Part shown: positions 43,898-55,204 of the stretch, piece by piece
How the letters are laid out: the number at the start of each line of letters is the position of its first letter
Position numbering within the stretch: the stretch's first letter is position 1
Assembly: GCA_022495995.1 (NCBI GenBank)
Contig: JAFEMH010000991.1
Coordinates: 372,001-436,000 of the forward strand
DNA from: Adenophora triphylla var. japonica
Taxonomy: Eukaryota; Streptophyta; Magnoliopsida; Asterales; Campanulaceae
Direction of reading: 5' to 3'
DNA length: 64,000 nt
Position numbers and translations under genes: made by a program
The notes under the pieces: generated by a model
Told to the model about the DNA's origin: nothing
What the model saw: only the letters and a program-made list of their open reading frames with translations
Databases searched by the model: none

Positions 43898-44946
43898 TTA
43901 ATTCATGGGCTTAAATGATTGTAATATGCCTGCAGTTGTGTGTTTTTGTGGTTATCATATACTGAAGGAAGATTTTCTCTGTAAATGTTTGTTTGCTCAC
44001 GATAGATACCGGTAATTGCAAGGTAGTGTATCATGATTCACGATGGAAAATAGTTAGGGTTTGTCCAGAGAAGTATGTCCAGTTTATTCAGTTCATAACT
44101 TGGTAACATGCTATTGTCTTCTTAATTTTATGATGCTACCTTTTGGCGCAGAACTTTGTGCTATGAGTTTAGAGAAGGTGTTAGGTCGACAGTTGACTGA
44201 CATGATTGTGTAGCTTGTAATTTCTGGTTTCTGCGTAAAATGTTTTCTGGATACAGCACACAAGTGGTTGGTATGCTATTTGATTTTGTGCTTAAGCTGT
44301 TTCAGGAGTTGCCGGGAGTTGTTGATTCGGTTGTTATGGTTGAACAATGTTGCTGTTGGTCAGATAAAGCTTACACTGTTCTTGTCGTGATCTTGAATTA
44401 AGGTTTCCAAAGAAGAATCTGCAATGCTTTCAGTCTACATTGCTCTGACAGGTCCCGAGGACCTAGCCAACATTGTTGGTAAAATCCATTTGTCTCAACA
44501 GTGTTGTGAGAGGGAGTTTGGTCAAAAGTCAGGCGCTTAACTTTGCGAGTTTTGTTAGTTTTTTCCTTTTTGGGCAATAATAACACATAAAACATGTGGA
44601 ATTTATAAAATCAGTGACTCCGTTAACGTGATGACGTTTTATGTCAGTTATTAGCATCTAAGTTGGGATTGGTTATCGTCATAGCGGTCTGGATTCTAGT
44701 TTTCGGGAGTTAATACAGTATAAAACCAACACGTAGGGTTTAGACGCAAGAGCAGTAATTGCTGTTAAATACGTTGATATATATTGTCGGTTATCTATAT
44801 TTAAGTTTAATGGCAGATGCAGGAGCAGTTGATAAGACTTCAGCATAATAGGTGGCCACTTAGATGTGATTCCATTCGTTTCTATTTTCATTATGATACT
44901 TGAACATTCTTTCTAATAAAATTTGAAAAGAAAAGTAGAATAGGAA
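43025..44946. other. NHL 3' flank and intergenic DNA
   Basis: T-rich 3' flank with a local duplication (TTTCTTAATCGCCAC and following TGCCCTTTTCATATTATATG, near 43350 and 43430) and a (CA)14 microsatellite at 43866-43894. No ORF with support. Confidence 0.5.
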
Positions 44947-44951
44947 TATAG

Positions 44952-45204
44952 TAAACAAGTTTTGGAAGAAAAGGTTATTTTATTCATCTTCTCTTTGACA
45001 ATTTATACAGAAGAATGATAACAGCCTAGCTAAGGATTTACATCAATATGCTGAATTACGGGGATTACATGGGAGGATTACATGGGATTGATAAAGATAA
45101 CAAATATACAAATGATATAACAACTATACAAATGATATATACTGATACAAATGATATATACTAATAATAACAGCTAATTAGTAGGAGATGTTATTTCCTT
45201 AATA
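44952..45204 (-). repeat. 3' LTR of young Copia element
   Basis: 253 bp, TAAACAAG ... CCTTAATA on the plus strand. One difference from the other LTR (ACAACTATAC here, ACAAATATAC there). Confidence 0.95.
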
Positions 45205-46580
45205 CGCCCCCGCAAGTTGGACGTTCCCTGAGTAAGTAAGACCAATCTTGGAAATAAGAGAGTTGAATCGAGCCCGGGGGAGAGGTTTGGTGAGCGCATT
45301 TGCCAGTTGATCCCGACCGGAGATATGTTGGACACGGAGGTGGCCATTTTGAACTTGTTCCCGGACGAAATGAAAGGCGAGGGCTAGGTGTTTCATTCTT
45401 GAGTGAAAGACGGGGTTTGCTGAGTAGGAGGTTGCTCCCAAGTTGTCACTATAAATTACTGGAGGTTGCGAAGATGAAGCCTGAAATTCGGACAGGAGGT
45501 TGGATACCCATAGAAGCTCGCGTGGTGGCGGCAAATGGCATGGAACTCGGCTTCCGTGGAGGACCGAGCAAGACGCCGCTTCTTTGAGGACCAAGCTATG
45601 GGATCGCGACCAAGATAGACAATATAGCACTTTGAGGTGGAAAGGAAATTATCATGATCGCACGCCAGTCGGCATCACAGTAAGGCGTGGAGTGGGGAAG
45701 GGTTGTGTTTAAAGAGTCGAATGCCCAAGTACATGGAACCACGCAAGTAGCGGAGTAAACGTTTGAGAGCCACCCAATGTGATTCTTGGGGGTAGTGGAG
45801 AAACCGAGCAAGCCGATTGACCGAGAAAGCGATGTCGGGACGGGTGAAAGAAAGGTATTCAAGACTACCGATGATAGCCCGAAACTCGGAGGGGTTGCAA
45901 ATAGGGGTGCGGGGCATGGCGGGACGGGAGGGTAGGTGGCCGTGGGGGTGGGGAGGGTTTTGAGTGAAGCATGTCATGTTTGAGAAGGATATCACGAATG
46001 TATTTAGATTGGGAAAGATGAATGCCAAGAGAGTTTGGTGTTACCTCAACGCCTAAGAAGTAGGATAGAGGACCCAAGTCTTTTAGGGAGAACCGAGAGG
46101 AGAGACTTTGAATGAAAGAGTTAAGAAAAGAGTCGGAGGGGCCGGTGACAATAATGTCATCGACGTAGACAAGAAGAAGTAAGTGTTGTGATTTTTGAGT
46201 GTAAATAAAGAGGGAGGGATCGGCAATGGAAGAAGATAAGCCGAAGGAGAGAAGAAAATTTTTGAAGTTCGGTAAACCAAGCACGTGGTGCTTGTTTGAG
46301 GCCATAAATGGCCTTGGAAAGTTTGCACACGTGAGAGGGGTGGGAGGTGCTTGAAACCAGTGAGGTTCGAGACATATAGACGGTTTCGGAAAGACGACCT
46401 TGAAGGAATGCGTTATTGACGTCAAGTTGTCGGGCGGACCAACCATGACTAATTGCAAGAGAGAATGAGACGGACGGTAACGGGTTTGACAACGGGACTA
46501 AATGTGTCGGAATAATCTAGACACTGGACGTTGGTGGAATCCTTTCGCTACTAGCGAAGCTTTGTATTTTTGAATGGAGT
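45199..46580 (-). pseudogene. Copia RT (3' part) and RNase H, frameshifted
   Basis: Blocks in minus order: LDVNNAFLQGRLSETVYMSR and IYGLKQAPRAWFTELQKF (about 46430-46250), LLVYVDDIIVTG (about 46175-46140, catalytic YVDD), [20 protein letters not shown] (about 46065-46005), [20 protein letters not shown] (about 45845-45790), PPVIYSDNLGATSYSANPVF (about 45460-45400), HLALAFHFVREQVQNGHLRV and ISGRDQLANALTKPLPRARF (about 45325-45265). The frame changes at least five times. The start of RT (AAMIDEYTALLKNNTWSLV) lies in the frame before 46580. Confidence 0.85.
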
Positions 46581-48070
46581 TATCTGGGTTGTACTGATCC
46601 GAAATACCCATTTGCAACCAACGATATTGGGTGCCTCATGTGAGGGACAAGAGACCATGTGTTGTTTTTGAGAAGGGCGGTGTATTCATCGATCATGGCG
46701 GCGTACGCCAACGGGGAGGATAGGGCTGTTTGTGGAGGTGGGGAGAGAGTTCGGGGAGGGTAGAGTGGCGAGGTTAGCGTATTTGGGGTTGGGCTTTCGA
46801 TGTTATTGGAGAGGCGGGTGGTGATGGTGCGGTTTGGGTTGGTGGGAGGGCCGGATTTGGTTCGGCGGTGTGGGGTGGAAGTGGTTGTGGTTTCGGCGGG
46901 AGGTGGTCCAGGAGGGAGGGTTGGTATTTTGGACGGGTAGAGGAGCTGGGATAGGGTTTTGCAAGGAGGTAATATGAGTGTCGGAAAGGTTATCTGGCAA
47001 AGGTGGTTGGGAAACAATTGGGTCAGCATTGGTAGGAGGTAGTATAGGTAGAGAGAATGAGCACCACTCAGTTGGAGACATTGGGGAAGATGGAGTGGGA
47101 TTGGATATAAGGGTAGAGTAAGGGAACTCAGACTCAACGAATTTTACATGTCTCGAAGTATAAATGCGATTTGTAAGAGGGTCGAGACAATAAAAGCCAC
47201 TTTGAGAGGGAGAATAACCGACAAAGATGCATGGAGTAGACTTGGGTGCAAGTTTGTGTGGTGCATAAGGACGGAGCCAGGGATAGCAAAGACACCCAAA
47301 ACATTTTAATTTTGTGTAGTTTGGAGATTTTTGAAAGAGGCGGAAGTAGGGAGAGTCATTTTGGAGTGTGGAGGTGGGCATTCGATTGATGAGATACGAT
47401 GCGGTGATTAAGGCATGTGGCCAGAAAGTAAGAGGAAGATTTGCATGAGAGAGAAGAGTGAGACCGGTTTCAACCAAATGTCTATGACGACGTTCAGAAA
47501 GGCCGTTATGTTCGGGAGTGTGGGGAGGGAAAGTTAGGTGAGAAATACCCTGATTTAGAAGAGAGGGAGTGAGTTTAATGTACTCACCTCCGTTATCGGA
47601 AAAGAATTGTTTGATGGGACGGGAAAAGTGTTTTTCAACAAGGGATTTGAAACAGAAGAAGATAGCATAAGTGTCGGATTTATGTTTAAGAGGATATAAC
47701 CAAGTGTATTTTGTAAAATGGTCGACAAAAATAACATAGTATTTATAGTTGTCATAGGATAGAACGGGTGAAGTCCAAACATCGGAGAAAATTATATCAA
47801 GTGGTGCATGCGATTCAAGAGTAGAAGTGGAAAAAGAAAGCTTGTGACTTTTATTAATGTTGCAAGAGTTACAATGGGAGATAGAACCACTAGGAATTGA
47901 AAGACTAAATAATTTATTCAAATGAGAAACTATTGGGAGCCGGGGTGTCCCAATCGATGGTGCCAAGAGTGGGAGAGAAGCAACCGTGCTAACGTTCGCT
48001 TGGAGAGAAGCAGGGATGCCATATGTAGACTCCACGTTGAGTGTGCGTGGAGAAGAACATGATGCGTCGA
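46581..48070 (-). pseudogene. Copia integrase and RT start
   Basis: A long open block (48035-46803) reads the integrase: IVSHLNKLFSL, then HCNSCNINKSHKLSF (the zinc-binding CxxC half; the HH half with SWHHRLGHPG lies in the previous frame), PLDIIFSDVWTSPV (first Asp), IKQFFSDNGGEYIKL (second Asp), PEHNGLSERRHRH (Glu), and a C-terminal GCLCYPWLRPYAPHKLAPKS and IFVGYSPSQSGFYCLDP. A Pro/Thr-rich linker and the RT start follow in another frame. The catalytic D-D-E residues are all visible. Confidence 0.85.
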
Positions 48071-48620
48071 GATTGCCTTGATAAGAAAAGAAGAGTGTGA
48101 GAATTCTATTGTAGCATTGTTATCAAGGCAAAATTGCGAAACAGAAAGAATATTGTGAGAGATACGAGGAACGTGCAAGACATTATTGAAAGTGATAGGA
48201 GATGTAGATGTAGAGTAAGAAAATGAACCTATATTAGCAATGGGAAGAGAGGAGCCATCGCCGATGATAACATCATCGCTACCAATATAGGGGTGGTGAA
48301 GAGCCAAGGTAGAGAGGTCATTTGTGATGTGGTTCGTAGCACCACTATCAACAAGCCAAGGAGCCGGAGGTGGGGCGGAGGACCTTGCAACTGTGTGGGC
48401 TTGGGGAGGAGAGGGGGAGACAGTGGTGCGAGAGGGGCGGCTGGAAGTGGGTGGAGGTGGGAAGACAACCATGGGATAGTCCCTTTTGAACTGATGGCAC
48501 TGTGAGATAACATGGCCCACGAAGCGGCAATATTGGCACTTGCCCTTGAAGGGGTTGGCTGACTGAGTGTGACGAGAAGTGGGGGTAGGCAGAATGGGTG
48601 GGTTGGGGTTGTGGCGAGCA
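47930..48620 (-). pseudogene. Copia protease and gag zinc knuckle
   Basis: The zinc knuckle CQYCRFVGHVISQCHQFKRD lies near 48545-48485. The aspartic protease follows with PWLVDSGATNHITNDLSTLA (near 48360-48300, catalytic DSG), IGDGSSLPIANIGS and NNVLHVPRISHNILSVSQFC. The gag-preintegrase block SWHHRLGHPG lies near 47965-47936. This frame differs from that of gag, which ends near 48620. Confidence 0.85.
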
Positions 48621-49365
48621 TGGTTGTGTCGGTGGGTTTGAACAACATGGGCCGAAACAGATAAGGAGGGTTGGACGGTGGGGTGGCTTGTTTGAGGGAG
48701 AGTTCGTGGTTGATCAATTTTTCATGAAGAGATTCGAAGGAAATGGGGGTATCTCTAGCACGAACGGAATCAATTACGGGTTTGTAAGCTTCATATTCTA
48801 AGCCTTTGAGGACCTTTGAAACGATGTCCTCGGAGTCCATTGATTTTCCTAGGATGGCCAATTTGTCGGTGCATGTTTTTATAGCTTGCATATAGTCGGT
48901 GATGGAGAGTGAGGATTGAGTGATGGAGTCTAGGTGGTGTTTGACTTGTAGGATGTGGCCCCTAGATGGGTTGGCATAGGTGGTCTTAAGGATTTCCCAA
49001 ACTTGGCGGGATGTGGTGGCTTGAAAGACAAGCGGTGCAACTGCGGTGTCAAGGGTTCCTAAGATGGCGCTAAGAATGAGACGATCTTGTCTCTGCCATG
49101 TGATAGAGGCGGGGTTGGGAGATTCTTTACCATTGGTGTCTTTGATTGTAGCGGCTGGGGAGGGGTGGGAGCCATCGACGAATCCTAGAAGGTCTAGGCC
49201 GAACAGAAGAGAGGTGATTTGAGATGACCACGAGAGGTAGGTCAGGGGGGTAAGGGTTTTGCAGTTGGAGAGGTTAACAAGGATTATAGGAGAAGAAGGG
49301 TCAGCGGAATTTGGGATGGTGGTGTGTGAGCTTTGGCTGGCCATTGGGTGATGAGAAGACGACAA
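48229..49365 (-). pseudogene. Copia gag
   Basis: Open from ATG 49365. UBN2-type gag with LTYLSWSSQITSLLFGLDLL, TWQRQDRLILSAILGTLD, SRQVWEILKTTYANPSRGHI and LQVKHHLDSITQSSLSITDY. The reading frame leaves the real gag path near 48620, where the zinc knuckle is found in another frame; the remaining codons to 48229 are out-of-frame sequence. The upstream leader between primer site and ATG is only about 35 bp. Confidence 0.85.
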
Positions 49366-49400
49366 TGGGGTGAAATAGGATGGCTGTCAAAGGCTAGGAA

Positions 49401-49416
49401 CAGTGCTCTGATACCA
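49401..49416 (-). other. Primer binding site, initiator tRNA-Met
   Basis: Minus strand TGGTATCAGAGCACTG, directly adjoining the 5' LTR with no gap. Confidence 0.95.
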
Positions 49417-49669
49417 TAAACAAGTTTTGGAAGAAAAGGTTATTTTATTCATCTTCTCTTTGACAATTTATACAGAAGAATGATAACAGCCTAGCTAAGG
49501 ATTTACATCAATATGCTGAATTACGGGGATTACATGGGAGGATTACATGGGATTGATAAAGATAACAAATATACAAATGATATAACAAATATACAAATGA
49601 TATATACTGATACAAATGATATATACTAATAATAACAGCTAATTAGTAGGAGATGTTATTTCCTTAATA
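49417..49669 (-). repeat. 5' LTR of young Copia element
   Basis: 253 bp, one mismatch from 44952-45204. It contains AT-rich repeats of ACAAATGATATA. Confidence 0.95.
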
Positions 49670-49674
49670 TATAG

Positions 49675-50713
49675 TACATTAGTGAATTGATGTTATCTAT
49701 TGTTATTTGTCGAATGAGACATTCTAGACAACCTTTAAAAAATTGTTTGTGTGTTATTAGATGACAACTATGTTATATGATGGCTCAATCTCTGTTACTG
49801 ATTGACGAGAAGTAAAAATTTTAAAACTTCTATAGACAATACATCCTGAGGCATATCATTGCAGACACAAACGACCCTATAGATGACTCATGGCTTTTGT
49901 TTTGTTGTTCTTACTTATCTTATCAAAGTGCATGGTGATTTCAAGACAAATATACTTTTGTGCCCATTTAATCAAGGTTTTTGTGCAGGTGTTCTGTTTA
50001 TGCTGAGACTTGAAAGAATGCTTTTAGAATGAAAGGTACCACGATATTTAAATGCATGTTTTAGTGTATTATTATAATTGAATTGATTCTTACGATCTTG
50101 AGAATTTTATTTAGGCTACGCAGCCAGTATTAATTAATGTTATTCTATTATATTTATATCCTTCTGGACATCCAGCCAAGGAAAAACATGTTTGGGTTTA
50201 GCTATTACTGGTTCAACTTGTTGAATTATGCTTGCTTTCTTAGAGTTCAGGAACTGCTTCTCATTTGAGCTGTACTTATTTTCTACTAGAAAGGGCATCA
50301 GTTTGCTTGACTCCCACAAGTTCGGGCTATGGGAAGATACTACTGTGTGGTACGCTGCCTGCCTATGCCGAGAATGATATGGAGAGTTACTAGATTCACA
50401 TCTTGAATCAGGAAAGTTGAGGTGGGAGTTTATATATAATGCCTTTTAAGTGATCGTGCCACACATAACTGTATGGCTATTAAGTTTAGAAGAATTGTGT
50501 GCAGCATAATAATTTAAACAGAAAAGGTTATAATGTAGATGTGGAAGGCTAAAATCTTGATTGTTGGAAGTGTACGCGTGTCAGTACTTTTAGAGTGACA
50601 AGGGACTGCGATTTGTTAAATTTTTGAGCTTCTCTTATTGATGGAGAAGAAGACCGTTAAAGAAATTGTAACTTACTTGGATTTGTTTGTTCCGGATGTT
50701 TGTCTATTGAACT
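49675..50713. other. Intergenic DNA
   Basis: No gene, RNA or transposon recognised in this roughly 1-kb AT-rich stretch. Confidence 0.4.
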
Positions 50714-51242
50714 CATGGGCGGAGCTACATAGGGGCAAGGAGGGGCAGTTGCCCCTCCTTAACTGTTCTTTTTTTTAACAAGTGTGTTTCACTATTATAA
50801 ATACAATTATACTGCCTCTGTCCCATTTAAAATTACATTTTAGTTTTGGACACGAGGATTAAGTGTATGAATTTTATTGAATAAAGAAGTATTAAAACAT
50901 TTTCATTTAGAAAGTGTAATTTTTAACGAGACACCAATGAGGTAAATAATGTAACTTTTAGTGAGACGGAGTAGTATATGTAGAAGTAAAATGTTTTATA
51001 TTTATGATTTTTTTAGTAGGTAAGATTTGTAGATGTTGAACCTTTTGATACTGTGTTGAATCATATGAGAGACCAATTTAGTGTATTATTGTCACCATTT
51101 TAAGTAGGTATTTAACTGTCTAAAGTTGTATTGTATAGAAAAAATAGCCATTTTTTTGGGGGCGCTACCCCGAACCCCCAGCCATCTTTTTTTGCTCCGA
51201 CTTTTTTTGCCCCCCTTCCTTAAATTCCTAACTCCGCCTCTA
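50714..51242. mobile_element. Non-autonomous hAT element, second family member
   Basis: Ends CATGGGCGGAGCTA and TAACTCCGCCTCTA (imperfect inverted repeats related to the hAT element at 41138). Perfect 8-bp target duplication ATTGAACT (50706-50713, 51243-51250). 529 bp, with inner GGGGGCGCTACCCCGAACCC as in the first element. No transposase. A worn Stowaway-like segment (about 50797-50980) lies inside. Confidence 0.85.
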
Positions 51243-51842
51243 ATTGAACTGGATTCATATTAATGATCATGTTTTGTATGATTGCAGTTGGTAACTTTAG
51301 AATATGGTTTTCCAAGATGCCTTAGTAGTTGTCGCATCTTAGTGAACCTTCAAGGATTATAGGATGAGTGTCTCGAGAGTGGGGACCACAATCAACTTTC
51401 TATCTCCCTTCCAACCTTAAGAGGTCACACATGTAGTACATGTGTGACATCACATAAGCGCAATGTCACACATGCAAGGTATGTGTGACTTGTTTTCTAC
51501 TCTGCCCGCCAAAACAATAACCTCCAAGATTCGCATGTGTCACAGATTCTTTAGTCGGTGCCCCTAGAAACAATAACCGAGCAAAATAGAAGGTTTATGC
51601 CCCATACAGGCTTTTTTGGGTTTAAATATACTTTCCTTTAAGCTGGTTTGATAAATAGCTGAGTGGAAATCCATGAGTGCATATAAAGTGTTTCCAAACT
51701 GGCTTTGAAGTGGTTTGGAGGTGTCTACTTTGAGGAATTACTATTCATTAGTCAAACTTTTTTTAGTCACTGTTTATTTTTTTAAAATGGATTTTTTTTA
51801 ATGACTTAATCAATTGCAAGAGTTGCACTTCAAAGCGCTAGA

Positions 51843-51925
51843 AATTGCATTTGGTGGGGTTCGAACCGCTGACCTTCTCATATTGAAAAGGACATTGAAT
51901 GCCGCTTGAGCAAGAGCTCTTTGGA
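51843..51925 (-). repeat. tRNA-derived SINE fragment
   Basis: On the minus strand CTTGCTCAAGCGGC (A-box-like) and GGTTCGAACCCC (B box) are spaced about 35 bp apart. The tail toward 51720 is T-rich on plus. Borders not determined. Confidence 0.5.
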
Positions 51926-52397
51926 GTCACTTAAAGCTTAAGCGTAGTGTACTTTTGAAATATCCTAAATTGGAGTTGCCTTGGATGTATTGATGAATCT
52001 CTTTTTCTTAGCTTTTTCAGGCATAAGATCTCTGTATTATTCAAAATTATGAAGGGGAAGAGATGAAGCTGAAGTTAATGGAGGCTACACACAAGGTTAC
52101 ACATAAAAGATTAAATATGTATAATATTATAATGACTTTTGCATTTACATATTTTTTGTCGTTCATTGATGACCTCTATCCCTCTTGTTCGCTGCTTGGT
52201 TTGTCTGCCCGTCTCTATCCCTATATGCCATGCTTGATACTCCTATGTCTCTTTTGGATGCGCTATTCATGTATAATATGATAATGCCTTTTGCATTTAC
52301 ATATCTTTTTTGTCGTTAATGCAGTTCTTTCCCTGGAAGCTGAACGAAATCAAGTTTAACAGTGAAAGAGCAAGCTTTTTTTAATCACCATTTGGTA
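51926..52397. other. Intergenic DNA
   Basis: Contains a direct repeat of ATGTATAATATTATAATG...TTTGCATTTACATAT (near 52118 and 52270). No gene recognised. Confidence 0.35.
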
Positions 52398-52626
52398 CTT
52401 CCTCTGTCCCAAAATGAATGACCTTTTAAAACCTTTCCATCAAAAAACTGTCCCTAAATGATTTTTTTTTTTCAAATTGTTTTACCTAGTTCATTATATT
52501 TTTGCAAAACTAAAATTTTGAAAGCGAATAGCAAGAATGTTTATGATTATTTTTTTCTGATAAAATTCAACATTTTCATAATGATCCTTAAATTCAAAAA
52601 GGTCATTCGTTTTGGGACGGAATGAG
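52398..52626. mobile_element. Stowaway MITE
   Basis: CTTCCTCTGTCCCAAAATGA ... TCGTTTTGGGACGGAATGAG, flanked by TA on both sides (52396-52397, 52627-52628). 229 bp. Same family as the outer MITE in the 2-kb duplication. Confidence 0.8.
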
Positions 52627-53567
52627 TATTTGTTAATTTACTTAAGAGTAACATAGCTGGTGATAGTTACCCTAATATAGAGTGTTATCTGTTAAACGAA
52701 ATGACAATGACATAATTGCTACTTCTCGCGACTACTCCTGTAATTAGTACCCTGCTGAAATACTTTGTGTACATTAATCTTCTTATCTAATTCATTCTTT
52801 CAGTACCCCCCCCCCCCCACCACATTGAACACATCATACTTTGTCAAATAGCAAAACTGCCTACTCATTCTGAATAAACCCGTTGAAATTTTAGTTGTCT
52901 AAACTCGTCTTCTTTGTCTTGTTCTTATTTTTTGTTAGTCTAAATGTTGTCCTAATGTTAGGGGAGGAGGATGAGCGGAGGGGAGGAGCGAGACGAATGT
53001 TCTTAAATCTTAAATCCCCATGGTATATCAATTATCCTTGAAAGTCAACATGGCAATGACAGTCGCTTTTGATATCAGGTTTTTCGTTATCAACTGATTT
53101 ATAAATACCTCAGTGGTTACGTTTGCCAGTGCCTACTAATCTTTCAGGTAGGCCTCTTATACTTCTATGATTTCTTGTGCTACCAAGCGTCTGAAGCCCA
53201 AAAACATTCAAAATGTTCTTTGTCTGATTGTCTTGTTGATGGGGAATACGGAGGGATCAGAATCAGAACATAAGAGGGGGAAATAAGATGAGAAACCTCT
53301 GTGATGGTCGGACTCTTTATTTCACCCTGCAGTACCCGTGTCGGATACTTGGATTTCAGTCTTATTGACACATAGCTTACAATCTTTATTCCCAATGGTC
53401 CCTCCTTCCCAAAGCTTTATTGACACACAGCTTACAATCTTATTCCCAATGATCCCTCCTTCCCAAAGCGAGTACCTCTTTTGATTATTTATTGTTCCAA
53501 AATGGATGTCCCGTCCTTGAAGTTACTAAATTCACCTTTGTATCTACATGGCCCTTGCACTTGCTTA
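52627..53567. other. Intergenic DNA with a foldback-related fragment
   Basis: A C run (52807-52819) and a fragment (53303-53375) similar to half of the foldback at 61918-62023. Two nearly identical CTTATTGACACA(T/C)AGCTTACAATCTT segments (53363 and 53418) form a local duplication. No gene recognised. Confidence 0.45.
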
Positions 53568-53575
53568 ATATTCAT

Positions 53576-54172
53576 CTATGATGCACGGATACGTCACCCA
53601 GACATCGTATCGCGTATCCGATACGTATCGGATACGGATACGCATGAAATACGCCAAATACGGACACGTTTGCCCAAAAATTGGAAAAATTGGAAATCGA
53701 AACGACGAAATCGAAACGTTACCTTGTACTATTTGAAAACTCCATTCGATCGACGTCTTCGCGAACCCTAGCCTTGCTCCGACCTAGCGATTGCCTTCCT
53801 TCTTCAAATCGATTTGCTCCGAGCGAGTCGCCGTCGCCGTCGCCTACCTTCTTCAAATCGATTTGCTTCGAGCGAGTCGCCGTCGCCTAGCCGAGGTAAG
53901 TCGATTTTCAATTTTTTCTTTTTCTCTGTTAATTTGCAAGCTGCGATTTTCAATTTTTTTTTTCTTTTTCTCTGTTATTGCAAAGAAAGTGACGAAATGT
54001 GTATACTTTTTATACGCTTATATTTTGTTATATTTACATTTTGGTTCTTATATTTTTTTAAAATTTACATGTTGGTCCCTGTACTTTTAGTATTTACATA
54101 TTAACCCCCCGTACCCGTATCCTATATTTTTCAAAAATGCCGTATCCCCGTATCCGTATCCGTGCAACATAG
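53576..54172. mobile_element. DNA transposon with CTATGWTGCACGGATACG ends
   Basis: Inverted ends CTATGATGCACGGATACG and, reversed, CTATGTTGCACGGATACG, with an 8-bp target duplication ATATTCAT (53568-53575, 54173-54180). The TSD length suggests hAT or Mutator-like; the end sequence does not decide. The interior (53700-53900) looks like a 5' exon: CGAACCCTAG, a roughly 50-bp duplicated coding-like unit, then GAG|GTAAGT, a strong splice donor, and a T-rich intron-like stretch. No transposase. Confidence 0.65.
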
Positions 54173-54762
54173 ATATTCATGATGCACATGTACTAAAAAG
54201 ACCTAAAAGACTTCCTAAATTTTGCATAAAAATAAAGGTGAATTTAGTAACTTCAAGGACTTGTATCTATATCATACTCCCTCCGTCTCTAAATGAATGT
54301 CCAAATTCAAGAATTTTTTGTCCCAATGGTATTGTTGGGTTGCACACAGTCCATAAGCTTTAGGTTGGTCTTCCAAAGGCCATCCTATTACTCCATATAT
54401 CTATTGTTTGCAGAGCCGGTCCTAATATTTTATGACCCCGTTCAGAATTTCAAATTATTAATTAACTACCAAAATTAAAATACAAATGATGTATTATAAT
54501 GATATAATTATATATTTATTTCATACAAGTGAAGTATTATATTTCAAAACCTACAAACAATTATTTAATTTTTTTAAGATTGTAATAATATGAATATAGG
54601 ATTATAGCTACCTAATTGAATTGAAATTTTATTTCCTAAATGCAGTACTACTCCCTCCGTCCCGAAATGAGTGGATTACTAGGATGCTGTTCCATACCTG
54701 CTGTATATTCAAAGATCTGCAGTGACACTTGTGTATCTGCTAGCTACTGCTAGCCGTTCTTA

Positions 54763-55127
54763 GAGCATCCACAATGGTAAGAGGCTTTTTCCATAGCTTT
54801 TTTGTAATTTCAATATGCCACATCATTTACAACTCAATAATAAAAACCTCCAAGCTTTTTTCACAATGGTAGGACTTTTTTATCCACTTTTTTGTTCCCC
54901 CAATTCCAACAACATTAAACTTTTTTTCTAGTATTTTTCTATAATATTTAATGATCAATATGGAAAAGTGGTCAAAATTAATGAAAAGAGCTCCTTGAGA
55001 GAGCTCTTTGTAGAAGGAGTTGCTCCTTAGTAAGGAGCTTTTCAACTTGCTCCACAATGACAAAAAGCTCTAGAGAGTTTTTTCATAAAAACAAAGAGCT
55101 TCCAAAAATCTCCCATTGTGGATGCTC
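54763..55127. mobile_element. Tourist/PIF-Harbinger MITE, with empty site in copy B
   Basis: Inverted ends GAGCATCCACAATGG / CCATTGTGGATGCTC, flanked by TTA on both sides (54760-54762, 55128-55130). 365 bp. Copy B reads CTAGCTGTTGTTAAGACC near 59598-59615 with a single TTA, the expected empty site. Confidence 0.9.
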
Positions 55128-55204
55128 TTAAGACCTTTTCATGTTTTCCTTTGTGATCGGACTGTATATTACTCCTTGTCCCAAATTGAGCGACCGTTTT
55201 TGTC

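Larger units (their letters stand above)
44952..49669 (-). mobile_element. Young Copia retrotransposon with TA...TA LTR ends
   Basis: 4718 bp. Both LTRs are 253 bp and differ at one base. A perfect 5-bp target duplication TATAG flanks it (44947-44951, 49670-49674). The primer site TGGTATCAGAGCACTG (minus strand 49416-49401, initiator-tRNA-Met type) abuts the 5' LTR, and a purine tract TGCGGGGGCG (about 45214-45205) precedes the 3' LTR. In element sense each LTR starts TATTAAGG and ends TTGTTTA, so the usual TG..CA is replaced by TA..TA. The gag-pol region is present in the normal Copia order but passes through about eight frame changes. Confidence 0.95.

Noticed and set aside
54827..55063. 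78-codon ORF
   Set aside because: Lies wholly within the Tourist MITE; chance ORF.
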